Below, piece by piece: positions 8,466-16,284 of a DNA stretch of 52,792 nt. The position numbers and the translations under genes are program-made. Every line of letters begins with the position of its first letter. Position 1 is the first letter of the stretch. A model generated the notes under the pieces. It was not told the DNA's origin. It ran no database searches and was given only the letters and a program-made list of their open reading frames with translations. The DNA comes from Candidatus Woesearchaeota archaeon (lineage in GTDB: Archaea; Nanobdellota; Nanobdellia; Woesearchaeales; SM23-78): NCBI GenBank assembly GCA_016930415.1, contig JAFGGS010000012.1, positions 1-52,792 on the forward strand, in the 5' to 3' direction.

Positions 8466-10209
8466 AGTATAGCCGTCCTTTGCTCTTCTGTTCTGTGTCG
8501 AGCTGGCTTCCTGGCTTGTTGATCCGCGGGCGTTGAGTCTCCTCGTCGCGCCTGAACGTGAGCGCGATGTTTTTCAGGAAGCTGTTCATGCCTTGTTCCA
8601 TGAAGAATGGCCCCTCGACTTTCCCGCAGACTGCTGGTTTTCCGTCGAAGACCATGAGCCTGTCTGAGATCGTGTCTATGAACAATAAGTCGTGGTCGAC
8701 TATCAGCGCGCTCCTGTGGCTTAAGGAGAGGACTTCCCTTATGATCTTGCCGAGCCGCAAGCGCTGCTCCACGTCAAGGTATGCTGATGGCTCGTCCATG
8801 AGGAATAAGTCTGCGTCCTGGCTCAAGGCCTTTGCGATCTTCACTCGCTGAAGCTCTCCGCCTGATAACTCGCTTAGCTTCTTCATGAGCAAGCCTTTTA
8901 GCTCGAGGGGTCTCATGATCTGGACCTCGTACTTCTGGATGGCCTCCTGGAGGTATGTCATGACCATGTCGTCGCTTGGATCAAGGTATTGGGGCTTGTA
9001 GCTCACCTTCAGGTCTTGGATCTCGTGGCCTTTCGTCTCGCCCTCGCCTGCCAAAGTCCTTACGAAGCTTGTTTTTCCTATCCCGTTCTCTCCTAAGACT
9101 CCGACGATGTCGTTCCTGTAGATCTTGCCGGCGCTCGCCTCGAGCTCGAACTTGCCAAGCTTCTCCTTGAAGGGCTCCCAGGTCGTGAGAGTAACGCTCT
9201 TCTTGACGTCTATCGGCGGCCTCGCTTCGAACTTGATCTCGTGGTCCCGAAACCTTACGTTCTCTTCCTTCAGGAATCCTGAGAGGTAAGTGTTTATGCC
9301 TGCCTTCCCGCTCTTAGGCTGGCTCACGACTCCATACACCCCTGGTGCTCCATACATTAAGTGGACTATGTCTGCCAGGTAGTCCAGTATTATCAGGTCG
9401 TGCTCTATCACGACCACTCCGGTGTGCTCGTCTGCGAGCGAGCGTATGAACTGGCTTATCTTTAGGCGTTGCTTGACGTCCAGGTAGCTCGTCGGCTCGT
9501 CGAAGAAGTACACGTTCGCCTTCTTCAGGACGCACGCCGCAATTGCGACCCTCTGGAGCTCTCCGCCGCTGATCTTGGATATGTCATGATCTAGTATCGG
9601 AGTGATCTCAAGAGCGGCCGCGATCTCATCAAGCTTCCCTTGCTCGTCAGCGTGATGGAGAAGGTCCTTGACGATTCCCTGGAACTGCTTCGGGATGATC
9701 TCAACCTGTTGGGGCTTGTAGCTCACCTTGACCTCTCCCTTACCCATCCTCTCGAAGAATCCTTGGGCCTCGCTTCCCTTGAAGTACTCGACTACCTCTT
9801 TTTGCTCTGCGTCCCTGCCTATCTTTCCAAGGTTCGGCTTGTGCACACCTGCAAGTATCCTTACTGCAGTGCTCTTGCCTATGCCGTTCCTGCCGATTAT
9901 CCCGACGACCTTGCCGAATATGGGCGTCGGAAGGTTGTAGAGAGCGAAGCCGTTCTCAGAATACCTGTGTATCGGCTCCTTTGTGAGCTCTTCAGGAAGG
10001 TTGATGATCGATATCGCGCCGTAAGGGCAGCGGTTGACGCAAATCCCGCAGCCGATGCACAGGTCTTCGACTATCTTGATCTTCCCATCGGTGTCTTTCA
10101 CGATGCACTCCTTCGCCGTCCTGTTCACAGGGCATAGGCGCATGCAAAGATAGTTGCCGCACTCCTTCGGGTTGCACTTCTCCTTGTCGACGACTGCTAT
10201 TCGCTTCAT
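8458..10209 (-). CDS. abce1: ABCE1/Rli1 ribosome-recycling ATPase
   Basis: This 583-aa soluble twin-ABC protein splits post-termination ribosomes in archaea and eukaryotes. The N-terminal iron-sulfur domain has eight cysteines for two [4Fe-4S] clusters (C12, C17, C22, C26 and C51, C54, C57, C61; the second set is CIGCGICVNRC). The first ABC has Walker A GRNGIGKST (106-114), signature ISGGELQRV and Walker B VYFFDEPTSYLD. The second has GENGIGKTS, LSGGELQRV and LFLMDEPSAYLD. All catalytic elements look intact and the length is normal for the family. The ATG at 10209 is about 29 nt from a TATA box (leaderless). It is divergent from polB and followed by the overlapping DUF1461 gene. Confidence 0.97.
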   Translation of the reverse strand: MKRIAVVDKEKCNPKECGNYLCMRLCPVNRTAKECIVKDTDGKIKIVEDLCIGCGICVNRCPYGAISIINLPEELTKEPIHRYSENGFALYNLPTPIFGKVVGIIGRNGIGKSTAVRILAGVHKPNLGKIGRDAEQKEVVEYFKGSEAQGFFERMGKGEVKVSYKPQQVEIIPKQFQGIVKDLLHHADEQGKLDEIAAALEITPILDHDISKISGGELQRVAIAACVLKKANVYFFDEPTSYLDVKQRLKISQFIRSLADEHTGVVVIEHDLIILDYLADIVHLMYGAPGVYGVVSQPKSGKAGINTYLSGFLKEENVRFRDHEIKFEARPPIDVKKSVTLTTWEPFKEKLGKFELEASAGKIYRNDIVGVLGENGIGKTSFVRTLAGEGETKGHEIQDLKVSYKPQYLDPSDDMVMTYLQEAIQKYEVQIMRPLELKGLLMKKLSELSGGELQRVKIAKALSQDADLFLMDEPSAYLDVEQRLRLGKIIREVLSLSHRSALIVDHDLLFIDTISDRLMVFDGKPAVCGKVEGPFFMEQGMNSFLKNIALTFRRDEETQRPRINKPGSQLDTEQKSKGRLYYA

Positions 10210-10232
10210 GGTATTTTCAGTGAAGTTTGAGG

Positions 10233-10267
10233 TTATTTAAATATTGTGTCCCATTAATTTTATAAAC
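10233..10267. promoter_or_regulatory. divergent promoters of abce1 and polB
   Basis: ttatttaaat (10233-10242, acting leftwards) is 29 nt from the abce1 ATG. ttttataaac (10258-10267, acting rightwards) is about 39 nt from the polB ATG, leaving a leader of about 12 nt. The 91-bp gap thus carries two back-to-back TATA boxes. Confidence 0.6.
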
Positions 10268-10300
10268 ACCCTGCTCCTCTATTATGCGGGGTATTGGGCA

Positions 10301-12706
10301 ATGTCAAAAGCATCATCTAAAGAAATGCCGGCTGTAGCTTCCAGGCAAGAGCCAAGAAAAGGTTTTATAGTGCACCCTACTTACAAGACTTCAGGGGGCG
10401 GGGCTTTCGTCCACTTGTACGGCCGCCTCGAGTCCGGCGAGTCCTTCCTCACGGTCTCTGAATTCAAGCCTTATTTCTTCATCAAGAAGTCTGACCTGAA
10501 GAAGGCTCTTGAGGTGCAGAGCTTTGTCCACGAGCCATCGAAGTTTAAGACCTTCTCTGAGGAGCCTGTCGTCAGGGTAATCCTTGACGTGCCGGGCCAG
10601 GTCAAGCCTCTTCGCGAGAAGCTAAGCAACAAGGGAGTGCATTGTTTCGAGGCTGACATCAGGTTCGAGTATCGGTTCATGATAGACAATTTCCTGCAGG
10701 GCTCTGTCGAGATAACAGGAGAGTCTCGCAAGGGAGACCCTAGGAAGGGCGAGTTCGTCGACCTCGTCTTCGAGGACCCGAAGCTGGCGCCTTGCGAGTA
10801 CTTCCCCATGAACCTCAAGGTGTTGTCGTTCGACATAGAGACTGACATAACCGCGAAGAGGCTCTTCTCGGTCTCTGTCATGTGCGGCGACTACAGGAAC
10901 GTGCTCATCGTGTCTGGCAAGAAGCTCAAGCACGCAGAAGAGCTGGCGTCAGAAGAGGCTCTTCTCCAGAGGTTCAAGGACCTCGTCAGGGACCTTGATC
11001 CTGACATAATAACCGGCTGGCACATGATTGACTTCGACCTGAAGATACTCGAGGCTAAGTTCAAGCAGCACAGGATCCCTTTTGTCCTAGGCAGGAGCGA
11101 GGATTCCTGCAAGGTCAGGATAATGCAGTCTTTCTTCCAGGACTCGAAAGCAGAGATCGTTGGAAGGATGGCGCTTGATGGCATCCAGATGCTCAAGAAC
11201 AACTTCATAACGCTTGACGACTACAAGCTAAACACTGCTGCAAAGCATTTCCTGGGAGAGACTAAGCTCATAGAGTCAGACGATCGTGGGGCTGAGATAG
11301 AAGAGGCTTACCGCTCAAACCAGCAGCTTTTGGTAGATTACAACCTGAAAGACAGCGAGCTGGTGCTAAGGATACTAGATAAGAGCACGGCCCTCGCGCT
11401 CTCCATACAAAGAAGCCTTCTCGCAGGCATGCCTTTAGACCGGGTGAGGGCTAGCATCGCGAGCCTGGACTCTGTCTACCTCAAGGAGCTCAAGAAGAAG
11501 GGCTACGTTGCGCCGTCAGCAGGGTTTGACGAGGGCGACGAGGAAGGGGCAGGCGGTTACGTGATGCAGAGCAAGCCTGGGATCTATGATTACATAATCG
11601 TGTGCGACTTCAAGAGCCTGTACCCTAGCATCATGAGGACTTTCAACATTGATCCATTGAATTTTGTCCCTGAAAGCGAGGCCAAGGGTAAGAAGGGGCT
11701 TGTCAAGGTGCCGAGCGGCGCGCACTTCAAGAACACCGCCGGCATAATGCCCGACATCATCGAGCGTTTGCTCGCCCAGCGTGAGAAGGCAAGAAGCGAG
11801 AAGAACGAGTACGCCAGGTTTGCGATCAAGATACTCATGAACAGCTTCTACGGAGTCCTTGCAAACCCTACTTGCAGGTTCTACTCAAGGGACATGGCCA
11901 ACGCGATAACGCTCACAGGACAACACCTGATAAAGCTTGTGGCAAGGAAGGTGGAGGAGAAGGGCCACGAGGTCATCTATGGAGACACTGACAGCATCTT
12001 CGTGAATCTTAGCTTGTCTGATTCGAGCGATGACAAGAACGTCAAGGAGGCTTTCAGCGTCGGGGAACACATAGCCAAGGATATCAACGTTTTCCTAGAG
12101 ACCCACATCAAGGAAGAGTATGATCGCAAGAACCACTTGGAGCTCGAGTTCGAGAAGGTGTACAAGCGCTTCATCATGCCTAAGGTGCGTGGGAGCGACG
12201 TGGGCAGCAAGAAGAGGTACGCAGGCCTCAAGGTCGATGAGAAAGGCAAGGAGAAGCTCGAATTCGTGGGCTTAGAGTTCGTCCGTCGCGACTGGACTGA
12301 GCTTGCCAAGAACTTCCAGAAAGAGATCCTTGACAGGATATTCCACAAGCAGGAAGTCACTGGTTACATCAAGCAAATGGTTGACGAGGTGAGGGCTGGC
12401 AAGCACGATGACTGGCTGGTGTATCGCAAGGCGCTTAGGAAAGGTGTGGATGACTACACGAAAACCACTCCGCCGCACGTCAAGGCCGCTCGCCTGCTAG
12501 GCAAGGACCTTAAGAGCACGCTGATAGAGTATTACATGACAGTCGAAGGCCCAGAGCCGGTGCAGAAGATGAAGCACAAGATCGACTACGAGCACTACAT
12601 CGACAAGCAGATGAGGCCGATAGCAGACTCGATACTAGACTTCTTCGGCACGAACTTCGACGACGTGATAAAAGGCAGCCAACAGAAGACGCTGTTCGGG
12701 TATTGA
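10301..12706 (+). CDS. polB: family B DNA polymerase (PolB) with 3'-5' exonuclease
   Basis: The 801-aa replicative-type polymerase has an uninterrupted frame and no intein. Exonuclease motifs are FDIET (D178, E180), ITGWHMIDFD and YNLKDSELVL, so proofreading should be active. Polymerase motifs are DFKSLYPSIM (from 436), KILMNSFYG (from 510) and YGDTDS (560-565, metal-binding D562 and D564), then KKRYAGL in the thumb-side region. The last residues, QKTLFGY, resemble an archaeal PIP box for the PCNA clamp. The frame is open 57 nt further upstream from a TTG, but that would start inside the abce1/polB promoter region, so the ATG at 10301 is chosen. Confidence 0.96.
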   Translation: MSKASSKEMPAVASRQEPRKGFIVHPTYKTSGGGAFVHLYGRLESGESFLTVSEFKPYFFIKKSDLKKALEVQSFVHEPSKFKTFSEEPVVRVILDVPGQVKPLREKLSNKGVHCFEADIRFEYRFMIDNFLQGSVEITGESRKGDPRKGEFVDLVFEDPKLAPCEYFPMNLKVLSFDIETDITAKRLFSVSVMCGDYRNVLIVSGKKLKHAEELASEEALLQRFKDLVRDLDPDIITGWHMIDFDLKILEAKFKQHRIPFVLGRSEDSCKVRIMQSFFQDSKAEIVGRMALDGIQMLKNNFITLDDYKLNTAAKHFLGETKLIESDDRGAEIEEAYRSNQQLLVDYNLKDSELVLRILDKSTALALSIQRSLLAGMPLDRVRASIASLDSVYLKELKKKGYVAPSAGFDEGDEEGAGGYVMQSKPGIYDYIIVCDFKSLYPSIMRTFNIDPLNFVPESEAKGKKGLVKVPSGAHFKNTAGIMPDIIERLLAQREKARSEKNEYARFAIKILMNSFYGVLANPTCRFYSRDMANAITLTGQHLIKLVARKVEEKGHEVIYGDTDSIFVNLSLSDSSDDKNVKEAFSVGEHIAKDINVFLETHIKEEYDRKNHLELEFEKVYKRFIMPKVRGSDVGSKKRYAGLKVDEKGKEKLEFVGLEFVRRDWTELAKNFQKEILDRIFHKQEVTGYIKQMVDEVRAGKHDDWLVYRKALRKGVDDYTKTTPPHVKAARLLGKDLKSTLIEYYMTVEGPEPVQKMKHKIDYEHYIDKQMRPIADSILDFFGTNFDDVIKGSQQKTLFGY

Positions 12707-12833
12707 AGATGAAGTACACAACTACTGCTCAACTACTGCTTTCATATTTTTCAAGGACAAGCTCCTCCTAGTGTTCGATTATTACGAATCCCTCGCCTAA
12801 TTTATCTATTTGTTGGTAGTAACAATAGAAATG

Positions 12834-12842
12834 CTTTTAAAT
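12834..12842 (+). promoter_or_regulatory. TATA box of the 12867 gene
   Basis: cttttaaat is about 28 nt before the ATG at 12867 and excludes the longer open frame starting at 12810. Confidence 0.55.
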
Positions 12843-12866
12843 CCCTCTATTTTGCCCACATCAAAG

Positions 12867-13691
12867 ATGTCGATTTTGACCACGACGCATTATGATCCTT
12901 TGCTGAGCCAGAAACTTGGGCTTGGCACGCGCTCTGATGACGGACCGCTCCTGAATAGTTGCTTTGGCGACTGGACTTACCGTCTAAACGAGGTCTTGGC
13001 CTCCAAGGACTATGGTCTTGACAGGAATTATAGAAAGAGCCCTGACCGCGAGATTTTTGCTGTATGCAGGAAGCACGCTGCTAAGTACGCGAATCCGAAG
13101 CCAGGGAAGGATGCTGTCTTGCTTACGCACCCATTCTACCTGTCGCTTGCTCACATGAACAGGATACACACTCCTGAAGCAGAGCGGGATCTTGACGCAT
13201 ACGAGTCTGCCTTGATGAGGCTTTTGGAGGTCAAGAGGGCCAGTGATTCCTTTGAGCTCGTGTTCCTGGAGACTGCCCATCATTATGCTGGAGCGACGAG
13301 CCTGCTCCTGGAGCAAGGGACTGTGGATGACGTCATCTTCACAAGGTGCGATTCCGGACAGCTCATGGACTCTAAGGACCTGAGGCGCTTCGAGGGCGTC
13401 AACGTCTATTTTGGAGGAGGATATAATAATCGGTGCCTTACCTCATCTCTTGACGACTTTGTGAGCGAGAACGGTATGGGTCGGTTGTGGCTGTTACGTG
13501 AGCTTCTGCTGAATTCCCCGTTGGATTGCCTTCATGAGCTTAGGCCTGGGATTGTTCATCTGAACTCAAGACGTTTTCCAAAGAATAGGATGATGGGCCT
13601 TGATGAGGCCTTGGGCGCCCTTGCATCTGGAGACTGTTTGTTGCCTGCAGGCTGTGTGAGGATCCTCTTGTCTATAAAGGGGCTTCGATAA
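12867..13691 (+). CDS. conserved-looking protein of unknown function
   Basis: I do not recognise this soluble 274-aa protein. It looks alpha/beta: strand-like stretches (AVLLTHPFYLSL, FELVFLETAHHY, VIFTRCDSG, VNVYFGGGY) alternate with amphipathic helices, as in a Rossmann-type fold. Possible functional residues are HPFY, ETAHHY and the Gly-rich FGGGYNNRC. No signal peptide or membrane segment is seen. The ATG at 12867 is leaderless behind a TATA box, so the 19 residues before it are probably not translated. The gene ends 10 bp from the convergent 90-aa gene. Confidence 0.6.
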   Translation: MSILTTTHYDPLLSQKLGLGTRSDDGPLLNSCFGDWTYRLNEVLASKDYGLDRNYRKSPDREIFAVCRKHAAKYANPKPGKDAVLLTHPFYLSLAHMNRIHTPEAERDLDAYESALMRLLEVKRASDSFELVFLETAHHYAGATSLLLEQGTVDDVIFTRCDSGQLMDSKDLRRFEGVNVYFGGGYNNRCLTSSLDDFVSENGMGRLWLLRELLLNSPLDCLHELRPGIVHLNSRRFPKNRMMGLDEALGALASGDCLLPAGCVRILLSIKGLR

Positions 13692-13700
13692 GTGGTTCGC

Positions 13701-13973
13701 CTAGCCTCTCTTGATGAATCCTGGTTCTGGTTCGATCATGATGTTGTCGCTTATCAGGCTGTCTAGCAGTCGTTCGACGTCGCTTTCGAGCATTCCTTCG
13801 CTGGTGGCTTCGAGTATGATCGCTTCTTTCTGGACTTTCTTGTTTTTTGGCGTGACTAGGCCGTTTATTATGTCTATTAGTTTTATCTTGCTGTCTGTCT
13901 CGCTTTCTTGCGCTACGCTTCGCAGCATCATGTTCTGGTTGCGCATTATCTCTTCGAAGTCAGACATGTCCAT
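13701..13973 (-). CDS. small winged-helix-like protein
   Basis: The protein is 90 aa. The first 30 residues are helical (DFEEIMRNQNMMLRSVAQ). Residues 36-90 read like a winged helix: IIN, QKEAIILEATSEGM, a recognition-type helix SDVERLLDSLISDN and a wing MIEPEPGFIKR. The ending recalls C-terminal wHTH domains of archaeal replication proteins, but the similarity is too short for a name. A 20-bp inverted repeat lies 55-74 nt upstream. DNA binding is inferred from fold impression only. Confidence 0.6.
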   Translation of the reverse strand: MDMSDFEEIMRNQNMMLRSVAQESETDSKIKLIDIINGLVTPKNKKVQKEAIILEATSEGMLESDVERLLDSLISDNIMIEPEPGFIKRG

Positions 13974-14027
13974 TTTGTTGTCGCTCTTTTTTGGGTTTTT
14001 TCAGGTAAGTATGATGTTTTCTTGTAT

Positions 14028-14047
14028 TATATATTCTGTAATATATA
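14028..14047. promoter_or_regulatory. 8-4-8 inverted repeat in an AT-rich promoter region
   Basis: tatatatt-ctgt-aatatata is a perfect palindromic arm pair upstream of the 13973 start. It could be a TATA-region operator of the small wHTH-like gene, but AT-rich DNA makes such repeats by chance fairly often. Confidence 0.35.
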
Positions 14048-14149
14048 TTTTAATGACTATTTCAAAAAATATACATTATAGTATCTTTGTATCTGCCCCT
14101 CCATACTAGGAAAGGCATTCTGGCTATAAAAAAGTTTCGCTATAGTAAC

Positions 14150-14159
14150 ATTTAAATAT
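14150..14159 (+). promoter_or_regulatory. TATA box of the 51-aa gene
   Basis: atttaaatat is about 43 nt before the TTG at 14197, leaving an untranslated leader of roughly 15 nt that contains the Shine-Dalgarno site. Confidence 0.5.
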
Positions 14160-14196
14160 AATCGGGGCAAGAACAATCCTCGGGAAGGGTGATACG

Positions 14197-14352
14197 TTGG
14201 AACAGATGCTGACGCTACAAGAGAAAAAGCACTCTAGAATCTATAATTTCATAGAATTCGACGACGCAAAAGGCGTCTACGTCCACAAGCAGCTGGAGAA
14301 CCGAAACGGCAAGATCTTCATGCGCTCTAAGGTTCGTCTTTTTGAAATCTGA
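14197..14352 (+). CDS. small uncharacterised protein (51 aa)
   Basis: A TTG-initiated frame encodes 51 aa beginning MEQMLTLQEKKHSRIYNF and ending RSKVRLFEI. It has a good Shine-Dalgarno, gaagggtgata (14184-14194), with about 7 nt between the GGG core and the TTG, and a TATA box at 14150-14159. The ATG at 14206 is a poorer alternative. The composition is mixed charged and aromatic (YNFIEFDDAKGVYVHKQ), typical of a folded beta-rich small protein. I know no family. Its 3' end overlaps the convergent 113-aa gene by 26 bp. Confidence 0.55.
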   Translation: MEQMLTLQEKKHSRIYNFIEFDDAKGVYVHKQLENRNGKIFMRSKVRLFEI

Positions 14353-14668
14353 ACTTGAAAGGCAAGGCTATCTTGAATTTCTTCTCTCGCTGGGAGACCT
14401 TGGTCATTTGCTGGGTCGTAACTTCTTCTTGGCTGCTGCTCTCGATCGCTGACCCAGGCGCCTCGACCTTGGAAGCGGTCTCCAATGAGAGCTGCTCCTC
14501 GTCCTCCTCAGTCGTGTACTTCATCATCCTGAGGATGTAGTCTATCTCCTTTATCGCCCCGTAGATCTGGTGCTGCTTCTCGATGTTCAGATGGTTCTTC
14601 TTGTTCTTAAGAAGGAATATGAGGTTCTCCTGCCTGGTCTCCAGGCTCTTCTTCAGTTCAGTGTTCAT
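14327..14668 (-). CDS. uncharacterised helical protein
   Basis: The protein is 113 aa from the ATG at 14668. A strong Shine-Dalgarno (aaggagg, 14676-14682, spacing 7) selects this ATG over the in-frame one at 14686. Residues 1-55 form a probable coiled coil (NTELKKSLETRQENLIFLL, then KQHQIYGAIKEIDYILRMM). The rest is a Ser/Glu-rich disordered linker and a basic, aromatic C-terminus (FKIALPFKFRF). It overlaps the zinc-ribbon gene upstream by 11 bp and is third in the operon starting at 15701. No family recognised. Confidence 0.65.
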   Translation of the reverse strand: MNTELKKSLETRQENLIFLLKNKKNHLNIEKQHQIYGAIKEIDYILRMMKYTTEEDEEQLSLETASKVEAPGSAIESSSQEEVTTQQMTKVSQREKKFKIALPFKFRFQKDEP

Positions 14669-14978
14669 CTTCCGGCCTCCTTGCATAGCTCTCCTGCTTT
14701 TGCTTCTTGAGATTGCTAATGAAATACTCCAAGCAGTCTGTTGCGCAGAAACTCGCCCTCTTCTTCAGGCCTGCTGGCCCGAATATGAGCGTCAGGCTGT
14801 CCTCTGTCGTCTCACCATGGCAAACAGGGCATACCTTATTAATGTTTCTCTCCTGCTGACTGCGAAGCCTCTCCTCGATCATCCTCGCAAGGTCTCCTGT
14901 CTCCAGATCCTTCTTCATGACTGTCAGGTCGGCCTCGCCTAGACTGTTTAGGAGTCTTTTTAGCTTTTCCAATTCCAT
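14658..14978 (-). CDS. zinc-ribbon-like small protein
   Basis: The protein is 106 aa. An N-terminal helical region (EKLKRLLNSLGEADLTVM, then ARMIEERLRSQQER) leads to a probable zinc site of CPVCHG and, about 25 residues later, CATDC, followed by the helix LEYFISNLKKQ. The CxxC...CxxxC spacing suits a treble-clef or zinc-ribbon fold. It lies 15 bp after the wHTH regulator and overlaps the next gene, so the three form one operon. Function is unknown; nucleic-acid or protein binding is plausible. Confidence 0.65.
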   Translation of the reverse strand: MELEKLKRLLNSLGEADLTVMKKDLETGDLARMIEERLRSQQERNINKVCPVCHGETTEDSLTLIFGPAGLKKRASFCATDCLEYFISNLKKQKQESYARRPEDEH

Positions 14979-14993
14979 CTGCTCCTCTGATCG

Positions 14994-15701
14994 TTAATCT
15001 GTTCTTCTCTTGAGTTCTGAGAGGAAGCCGTTCTGGTCAATTAGTCCTTGGCTGTTCTTCACCAGGTTGATGAAGTACTCCTCCCCCCTTTCCAGTCCTT
15101 CTTCGACTTCTTTCCTATTATGGCTCCAGCTTATAATCTTTTTGGTTTTCCCCTCCTCATCCTCTAACGCGTGGTGGCTGTGGTGTGCGCGTACCTCTTG
15201 GAGGTGGTCGGTTATTATGAACAGTTCAATCTCGTTTCCCTCACTCCTGAGGTGGGCTATGGTCTCTGCCTTCTTCAGCATGCCTGTCCTGCAGCAGAAC
15301 CACATCACGCTATAAGTGTCCTCTTCGCATACCACTAATGTGTTGAACAGGAGGTTCTGGAACGTGTCTGCGCCTTTAAGCCTGATGGTCTTTCGCTCTG
15401 CTAGGCCTGGCCTGATCACTGCTATGGTGGCCAGTTCCTGGATCAGCTCGTAGGGGGTCTTTGGCTTTCCAGGCCGCCCCTTGGCTGATTTTGCGCGGCC
15501 AGCCTCTTGGCTGCCTGCCGCGGTCTTGTCTTGCTTTGTTTTTTTCACGTAGCCTTGGGCTTCCAGTATCTTGAGTTTGATGCTTGCGTTTGCCGTGGTC
15601 TGGCCTGTCTTCTTTGCTAGTTCGCTGGCTGAGGCTGGCTTCTTTGCCAATTCCTTTATGATGCTCCAATTGTTTTTTGCGTAAATATCTTCTATGTCCA
15701 T
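14994..15701 (-). CDS. ArsR/MarR-like winged-helix regulator
   Basis: The protein is 235 aa. Residues 1-58 are a clear wHTH (NWSIIKELAKKPASASELAKK, recognition helix QTTANASIKLKILEAQGYV, wing KTKQDK). A basic, disordered linker (about 60-82) separates it from a C-terminal domain with alternating strands and helices (TFQNLLFNTLVVCEEDTYSVMW) and two Cys (WFCCRTG). That part resembles a ligand-sensing or TrmB-like effector domain, but I cannot name it. It is first in the operon with the zinc-ribbon and coiled-coil proteins and may regulate it. Confidence 0.7.
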   Translation of the reverse strand: MDIEDIYAKNNWSIIKELAKKPASASELAKKTGQTTANASIKLKILEAQGYVKKTKQDKTAAGSQEAGRAKSAKGRPGKPKTPYELIQELATIAVIRPGLAERKTIRLKGADTFQNLLFNTLVVCEEDTYSVMWFCCRTGMLKKAETIAHLRSEGNEIELFIITDHLQEVRAHHSHHALEDEEGKTKKIISWSHNRKEVEEGLERGEEYFINLVKNSQGLIDQNGFLSELKRRTD

Positions 15702-16284
15702 CTTGGCTTTCGACTCTTTTTTGGTCGTCTTGTTTTAGTGGGTTTTTCCCGCACAAGGGTCTTTTTTGTTTTTATCTCTTGTTCAGATATTTAGCATTAT
15801 TATGATATTAATTTATTTAAAAACTTTTTGATTAATTCAGTCTCCTTGGCGAACCCCTCAATTTCAGGAAAATTTATAAATCCAGTACTCCAGTTAAAAC
15901 TGCAGTAGGAAATGTTAAAAGGGATTTTCCTATTAAAAAATAAAATATTTCCAGCAGGTGAGTCAAACGGAAAAAGACAGCAAAGAGATAACATATCTAG
16001 ATATAGTTACGCAATCTTTAAGTTGAAAACATGCGCGAACTAGATTCCAGGCCGTCTCCAGCTTCCGTTCACGACGAATAACCTGCAAGAACAACAAGGA
16101 TTTTTTTCAAAAATCTTTCCGAAGGTGCTCACCTGCACCAAATTTTTTAGAAAAACCTAAGTGGAAAAAGAGAAAGAGAAACGCTTGGAATGACTGGCAA
16201 GGAACAGACAGGACACGCAAGAATCGCAAGAAACGATCCTGCTGATTTTTGATCAAAAAGTTTTCCAGGGAAAAAGAGGCGAGA
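15702..16284. other. 583-bp AT-rich intergenic region without a convincing gene
   Basis: This divergent spacer separates the wHTH operon from the glycosyltransferase gene. The only open frame (15800-15994, minus) has no start signals and an unlikely composition. Visible structure: a 12-bp palindrome atatctagatat (15993-16004), a gattttt-ttc-aaaaatc hairpin near 16110, a ggtgc-tcacct-gcacc hairpin near 16125, and the palindrome at 16246-16259. A small RNA cannot be excluded. Confidence 0.5.
16246..16259. promoter_or_regulatory. perfect 14-bp palindrome upstream of the glycosyltransferase
   Basis: TTTTTGATCAAAAA is a perfect dyad ending 25 nt before the ATG at 16285, close to the expected transcription start. 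It could be an operator for a dimeric regulator of the polyglucan genes. Confidence 0.4.

Noticed and set aside
10244-10300. Upstream extension of PolB from TTG 10244
   Set aside because: It would place the start before the polB TATA element at 10258-10267.
15800-15994. 64-aa minus-strand frame in the large intergenic region
   Set aside because: No Shine-Dalgarno or TATA in place, Phe/Asn/Ile-rich translation of AT-rich DNA, no domain.
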